From positions 1-8,522 of the forward strand of contig JBICIE010000125.1 in NCBI GenBank assembly GCA_043101635.1: a DNA stretch of 8,522 nucleotides, given 5' to 3'. Source of the stretch: CAYMJK01 sp043101635. GTDB lineage: Bacteria; Planctomycetota; Phycisphaerae; Phycisphaerales; UBA1924. The translations under genes were made by a program, and so were the position numbers. This document shows, in pieces, positions 5,858 through 8,522 of this stretch (its first letter is position 1; every line of letters begins with the position of its first letter). The notes beneath the pieces are model-generated. The model had not been told where the DNA came from and made no database searches. It saw nothing but the letters and a program-made list of their open reading frames with translations.

Positions 5858-6027
5858 GCGCCGCGCAGGCGCCCGCTCCCGCACGCAAGAAAAGCCGCGG
5901 TCCCCTGAGGCCCGGGCGGGTTGCTTCTCGCATGAGGCTCTGACTGGGCGGACGTCCCGCCCGGCGAGTCAATTGGCCAGCGAGCGCCGCTCGCGCACAT
6001 TCAAACGTGTTGGGAAGGAGATACTTC
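5858..6027. other. Intergenic region with nested inverted repeats
   Basis: A 170-base gap between the sigma factor and the NTF2-fold gene. It holds CCGGGCGGG (5912-5920) paired perfectly with CCCGCCCGG (5956-5964) across 35 bases; a competing small hairpin GGGCGG (5946-5951) / CCGCCC (5957-5962); and GCGAGC-GCC-GCTCGC (5980-5994). The 5956-5962 bases are shared by the first two, so the structures exclude each other. There is no U-run, so intrinsic termination is not supported. A TTGGCC (5973-5978) / CACATT (5996-6001) pair at 17-base spacing is a very weak promoter candidate. Confidence 0.4.
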
Positions 6028-6564
6028 ATGCATGGCAAGCGATATCTGATCGGAGCGTCGGTGGCAGGCTGCGCCGCGGTCTGCGCCCTGGCGGGGTTCA
6101 CGGCCGGCGGGGGAGAGGCCGGCCCGCAGCCGCGGGATCTGCTGGCGCTGCAGCAACTCCAGAGTGATTTCCACGCATCGGGGGCGCTGGGCAGCCGCGA
6201 ACTGCTGGAGGAGATCTTCGCCGAGAACGCCGTGGCCAACGTGGCGGGCATGACGTTCGAGGGCCGCGACGCCGTCGTCGACTTCTTCTCATCCAGCCCG
6301 CTGTTCGGCAAGGTGGTCAGCCTCGCGCCGAGCTACAAGAGCGAATATGAGATCCACGGCAACTGGGCCACCTACAGCTTCGAATGCGTCATCGTGAACG
6401 CCGGCGGCGGTGATCCACTGACCACGCCCCTGTCGACCATCCCCTTCGGGGCACAGAACCCCACTGTTGAGATCTTCCAGCACAGCACCGCGCAGGGCAT
6501 GATGGTCCGCGAGGATGGCCGCTGGGTCATCCTCACATTCAACGGCAGCGCGGGCCCGCAGTGA
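6028..6564 (+). CDS. Exported NTF2-like (SnoaL-type) fold protein
   Basis: A protein of 178 residues. The N-terminus (MHGKRYLIGASVAGCAAVCALAGFTAGG) is a secretion signal; VAGC at 12-15 could be a lipobox, or the signal may be cut after FTA. Residues of about 37-172 have the layout of the NTF2/SnoaL cone fold: a helical start (LLALQQLQSDFHASGALGSREL), LEEIFAENAVANVAGMTFEGRDAVVDFF, then alternating strands including WATYSFECVIVN and a final GMMVREDGRWVILTFN. This fold serves both as small-molecule enzymes and as binding modules; no catalytic Asp/His pair can be assigned with confidence, so the substrate is unknown. ATG 6028 is preferred because AAGGAG (6015-6020) lies 7 bases upstream; the earlier in-frame GTG (6007) precedes that site. 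The gene stands alone between the sigma factor and a convergent gene and may be a target of the adjacent sigma factor (inference). Confidence 0.85.
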   Translation: MHGKRYLIGASVAGCAAVCALAGFTAGGGEAGPQPRDLLALQQLQSDFHASGALGSRELLEEIFAENAVANVAGMTFEGRDAVVDFFSSSPLFGKVVSLAPSYKSEYEIHGNWATYSFECVIVNAGGGDPLTTPLSTIPFGAQNPTVEIFQHSTAQGMMVREDGRWVILTFNGSAGPQ

Positions 6565-6693
6565 CGCAGACGGGCAGGGGATTCCACGCTGCACCCGACT
6601 GACCAGGGGGACTCGATGAGCGCAATGAGCGGTCGGCGTCGATGCGGACGCTGGCCGCCGTTGCGCCATCCAGCGCCGACCCGCCCGAGACCG
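6565..6693. terminator. Convergent intergenic region with weak hairpins
   Basis: The 129 bases between two converging genes must contain their transcript ends. GGTCGGCG (6631-6638) pairs with CGCCGACC (6674-6681), and inside it CGCTGG (6649-6654) pairs with CCAGCG (6670-6675); the two overlap at 6674-6675 and cannot form fully together. Neither is followed by a U-run on either strand, so a Rho-independent terminator is not established. Confidence 0.25.
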
Positions 6694-7851
6694 CTACGGG
6701 CAACCCGATGCAAACTCGTTCTGGAAGCAGAGGAAATCGAAGAAGTCCAGCGCTCCGCTGCCGTCGCAATCCGCCCGGGGATCCCCGGCGCCGAACTGAT
6801 TCTGAAAACAGAGGAAGTCGAAGAAGTCCAGCGCGCCCGAGGCGTCACAGTCGGCCGGGCACGCGAGCATATGTGACCACAGAAGGGCTTCTGTGCGCCC
6901 GGTCGCGGTGTTGAAGCCGGATCCGACGACCGAGATCTCGCCGCCTTCGACCCAGACCCCGTAGGCGATGGAACTGGTGAAGCTCGCAGGCAGGTAGCTG
7001 TGCAGGTCAACCCATGACGCCGCCGTAGAGGACCACGCGCTGGCGTGGGCGACGCCGCCGACAGAGGCCTGCCCGACCTGCGTGCCCTCGCAGACGCCCC
7101 ATGCCACCGATTGACTGGATCCCGCGGGATTCAGATCAACCCAGGATGCGGCAGAACCAGTCCACAGCGCGGCGTGCGCAGAGCCGGCGACGAGAACATC
7201 TCCGACTTGCTTTCCGGAATGAACGCCCCGGGCGCGTGACTGCGGCGCCCCGGGAGGACTCAGATCGATCCAGGAAGCGCTGCTTCCTCTCCAGAGGCTT
7301 GCTTTGACCACGCCGCCGACGACGGCGTATCCCACCTGTTCGCCAAGATGCGCCGCGCGGGCCTGCGACTCCGTTGCCCCGGCCGGATGCAGATCGACCC
7401 ACGAGGCCGCCGTCCCTGTCCAGAGCCCGGCATGATCCGATCCGATGCGCCCATAGCCGACCTGCTGGGCGCCGTCGATCGCCTGCGCGCTCGAAAGCGT
7501 GGCGCCCGCCGGGTGCAGGTCCACCCAGGTCCCTGCGCTGCCGCTCCACATGCCCGCGTGCGAGGCGCCGTCGATGAACGCGTTGCCGACCTGCCGCGTC
7601 GCGTCAGCGCCGTAGGCGTAGGACCCCGAGGCGCCCGCCGGTTCCAGGTCGATCCAGGAAGCCGCGTCGCCGCGCCACAGGCTGGCATGATCGACAAAGG
7701 AAACCCGGGCCTGTCCGACCTGTGCGCCAGGCGCAGCGCCGTTGGCCTGGGAGGTCATCGTTGCGGGCGGATGCAGGTTCGTGACCGACCATTGCGCCGC
7801 GGCCGAACCAGTGGCCGCGCACAGAACAGAGCCGACCAGGCGACGTGTCAT
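6694..7851 (-). CDS. Exported seven-repeat (HAF-like, propeller-type) protein with GC-type dockerin
   Basis: A protein of 385 residues. Residues 1-19 are a signal peptide (MTRRLVGSVLCAATGSAAA, cut before Q20). Residues 21 to about 325 are seven units of 42-45 residues with the pattern W(V/I)DLxPAGA...QVG....G..HAxLWxGxAAS; the first and last are degenerate. They resemble the extracellular HAF-type repeats, and seven four-strand-sized units suggest a beta-propeller (inference). Residues 331-385 carry two dockerin-like calcium loops, DCDASGALDFFD and DCDGSGALDFFD, each followed by FLCFQNxF, ending SGCP: the Phycisphaerales GC-type dockerin, thought to attach proteins to the cell surface or to partner proteins. 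I preferred ATG 7851 to the in-frame GTG at 7890, since the promoter's predicted start (about 7898) would leave only 8 bases before that GTG and the signal peptide begins at 7851. No enzyme motif is visible. Confidence 0.9.
   Translation of the reverse strand: MTRRLVGSVLCAATGSAAAQWSVTNLHPPATMTSQANGAAPGAQVGQARVSFVDHASLWRGDAASWIDLEPAGASGSYAYGADATRQVGNAFIDGASHAGMWSGSAGTWVDLHPAGATLSSAQAIDGAQQVGYGRIGSDHAGLWTGTAASWVDLHPAGATESQARAAHLGEQVGYAVVGGVVKASLWRGSSASWIDLSPPGAPQSRARGVHSGKQVGDVLVAGSAHAALWTGSAASWVDLNPAGSSQSVAWGVCEGTQVGQASVGGVAHASAWSSTAASWVDLHSYLPASFTSSIAYGVWVEGGEISVVGSGFNTATGRTEALLWSHMLACPADCDASGALDFFDFLCFQNQFGAGDPRADCDGSGALDFFDFLCFQNEFASGCP
6697..6852 (-). repeat. Tandem dockerin repeats
   Basis: Two copies with a period of 27 residues (81 bases): 6772-6852 and 6697-6771. 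The segments coding for SGALDFFDFLCFQN are almost identical in DNA as well as protein, implying recent duplication or gene conversion. Each begins with a DxDxSGxxDxxD calcium-loop pattern. Confidence 0.85.
6868..7791 (-). repeat. Seven protein repeats of about 43 residues
   Basis: Tryptophan-anchored units begin at W21 and then recur about every 43 residues; five internal units share WxDLxPxG, QVG and a final LW-type motif closely, while the first (WSVTNLHPPAT) and the last (WVDLHSYLPAS) are diverged. At DNA level they are similar but not identical, so the array is older than the dockerin duplication. Confidence 0.8.
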
Positions 7852-7904
7852 CGGATTTTTTCCAGGATGCGGCAGACGATGCCGCGGCACACCTTCACCA
7901 GAGC

Positions 7905-7934
7905 AGCCTACCGAGGCGCCTGAGCCGCTGTCAA
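7905..7934 (-). promoter_or_regulatory. Sigma-70-type promoter of the dockerin-protein gene
   Basis: On the minus strand a perfect -35 TTGACA (complement of 7929-7934) is followed by 18 bases and TAGGCT (complement of 7905-7910). The expected start near 7898 gives a leader of about 47 bases to ATG 7851. The -10 box is preceded by GG, the same GGTAGGCT found at the plus-strand promoter nearby. This is the best-defined promoter in the window. Confidence 0.72.
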
Positions 7935-7965
7935 GGGGTCTTGGAATGCCGCCGGGGGCAGGCGC

Positions 7966-7992
7966 TTGCCGCCCCGCCGAATCTGGTAGGCT
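7966..7992 (+). promoter_or_regulatory. Candidate promoter of the right-hand kinase gene
   Basis: TTGCCG (7966-7971), a 15-base spacer, and an extended -10 TGG-TAGGCT (7984-7992). The spacer is short, but the TGn extension compensates. Transcription would start near 7999, giving a 66-base leader with a hairpin and a strong Shine-Dalgarno site. The -10 segment ATCTGGTAGGCTGG matches the one before the TIGR02999-like sigma factor at 13 of 14 bases. Confidence 0.5.
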
Positions 7993-8003
7993 GGGCGGGC
8001 GGG

Positions 8004-8035
8004 CGTCGGGGGCCGTCTGAGGCCCCGGCGCGACG
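8004..8035 (+). promoter_or_regulatory. Hairpin in the kinase leader
   Basis: CGTCG (8004-8008) pairs with CGACG (8031-8035), and GGGGCC (8009-8014) with GGCCCC (8021-8026) around the loop GTCTGA; GGCG (8027-8030) is left as a bulge. This gives an 11-pair stem, 15 bases ahead of the Shine-Dalgarno GGAGGAG (8051-8057). There is no U-run. It matches no riboswitch I know and may affect mRNA stability or translation. Confidence 0.4.
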
Positions 8036-8064
8036 GTTCACGCATTGCCGGGAGGAGTCCCGCC

Positions 8065-8522
8065 ATGAGCCATCAGTCTGCCGAATCGATCTTCTACCAG
8101 GCCCGGACCATGCCGCCGGCCGAGCGCGAGTCGTTCCTCAAGGACGCCTGCGCCGGCGACGTGGGCCTGCGGGCCAAGGTCGAGGCCCTGCTGCAGGCCG
8201 AGGCCGCGGCGGGCAGCTTCCTCAAGACCGTGGCGCCAGAAGGAGAGGGCGCCAAAGAGGAGGACCCCGCGGGCGGCGCCAACGGCGTCACCATCGCCTC
8301 CCCCGGCGCCGAGCAGCCCGGCCAGATGATCGGCCGCTACAAGCTGCTCCAGCGGATCGGCGAGGGCGGCTTCGGCACAGTCTGGATGGCCGAGCAGCGC
8401 GAGCCCGTCAAGCGCCGCGTCGCCCTCAAGATCATCAAGCTCGGCATGGACACGAAGCAGGTCATCGCCCGCTTCGAGGCCGAGCGCCAGGCCCTGGCGA
8501 TGATGGACCATCCGAACATCGC
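8065..8522 (+). CDS. Ser/Thr protein kinase, planctomycete type, C-terminus beyond right edge
   Basis: Only the first 152 residues are in the window. Residues 1-55 (AESIFYQARTMPPAERESFLKDACAGD, LRAKVEALLQAEAAAGSFL) are the standard N-terminal segment of planctomycete sigma-associated kinases. A low-complexity Gly/Ala/Pro linker runs to about residue 88. The Hanks-type kinase domain then begins: RYKLLQRIGEGGFGTVW with the glycine loop from G99, ATP-binding lysine K122 in VALKIIKLGMD, then FEAERQALAMMDHPNI (alpha-C helix region, with a candidate salt-bridge Glu). The catalytic loop lies outside the window; in this family TPR repeats often follow the kinase domain. ATG 8065 has GGAGGAG with 7-base spacing. 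It is the type of kinase that usually lies directly after a TIGR02999 sigma factor; here that sigma factor is 2.2 kb upstream, separated by two genes of which one is on the opposite strand. Confidence 0.95.
   Translation, partial: MSHQSAESIFYQARTMPPAERESFLKDACAGDVGLRAKVEALLQAEAAAGSFLKTVAPEGEGAKEEDPAGGANGVTIASPGAEQPGQMIGRYKLLQRIGEGGFGTVWMAEQREPVKRRVALKIIKLGMDTKQVIARFEAERQALAMMDHPNI

Noticed and set aside
6697..7791. CRISPR-like array in the repeat-rich gene
   Set aside because: The repeats are in-frame protein repeats with periods of 81 and about 129 bases, without unique spacers between constant short repeats.
7852..7890. GTG start at 7890 for the dockerin protein
   Set aside because: It adds 13 residues before a proper signal peptide and would leave only about 8 bases after the predicted transcription start.

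Overview
The window is GC-rich and looks like a chromosomal segment from a planctomycete, most likely of the class Phycisphaerae. Three things point there: two ECF-type sigma factor / Ser-Thr protein kinase gene sets, a TIGR02999-type sigma factor that is characteristic of planctomycetes, and an exported protein ending in the paired 'GC-type' dockerin repeats (DxDxSGxLDFFDFLxFQNxF, ending SGCP) typical of Phycisphaerales. No tRNA, rRNA, CRISPR array, insertion sequence or integrase was seen. The taxonomic call is inference from gene families, not from a marker gene.

Layout from left to right. (1) Minus strand, 2055 to 1: an ECF-like sigma factor followed by a membrane-anchored Ser/Thr kinase, joined by a 4-base ATGA overlap; the kinase runs off the left edge. 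(2) Plus strand, 2202 to 5241: a small exported protein of unknown function, a Cro/C1-type (XRE) DNA-binding protein, then nrfH and nrfA, which encode the membrane-bound cytochrome c nitrite reductase (nitrite to ammonium). A perfect inverted repeat just before the first of these genes could be an operator for the XRE protein. The NrfA protein has a histidine-type CxxCH motif at the catalytic heme in place of the classical CxxCK. (3) Plus strand, 5285 to 5857: a TIGR02999-type ECF sigma factor with an extended -10 element placed so that its mRNA would be leaderless. (4) Plus strand, 6028 to 6564: an exported or lipid-anchored NTF2/SnoaL-fold protein. (5) Minus strand, 7851 to 6694: an exported protein of seven repeats of about 43 residues (propeller-like, HAF-related) plus the dockerin pair, with a clear TTGACA / TAGGCT promoter. 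(6) Plus strand, from 8065 off the right edge: the N-terminal part of a planctomycete Ser/Thr kinase.

How the parts may work together. Quinol oxidised by NrfH in the cytoplasmic membrane feeds electrons through its four hemes to the five hemes of NrfA, giving six-electron reduction of nitrite to ammonium (respiratory ammonification). The XRE gene sits directly upstream and is the obvious candidate regulator. The nitrite reductase genes are flanked by two sigma/kinase signalling sets. The second sigma factor is separated from the kinase that normally lies next to such a sigma factor by two genes for exported proteins, which suggests an insertion into an ancestral sigma-kinase pair. Three candidate promoters share a GGTA(G/T)GCT -10 box, giving an internally consistent picture of the housekeeping promoter in this genome.
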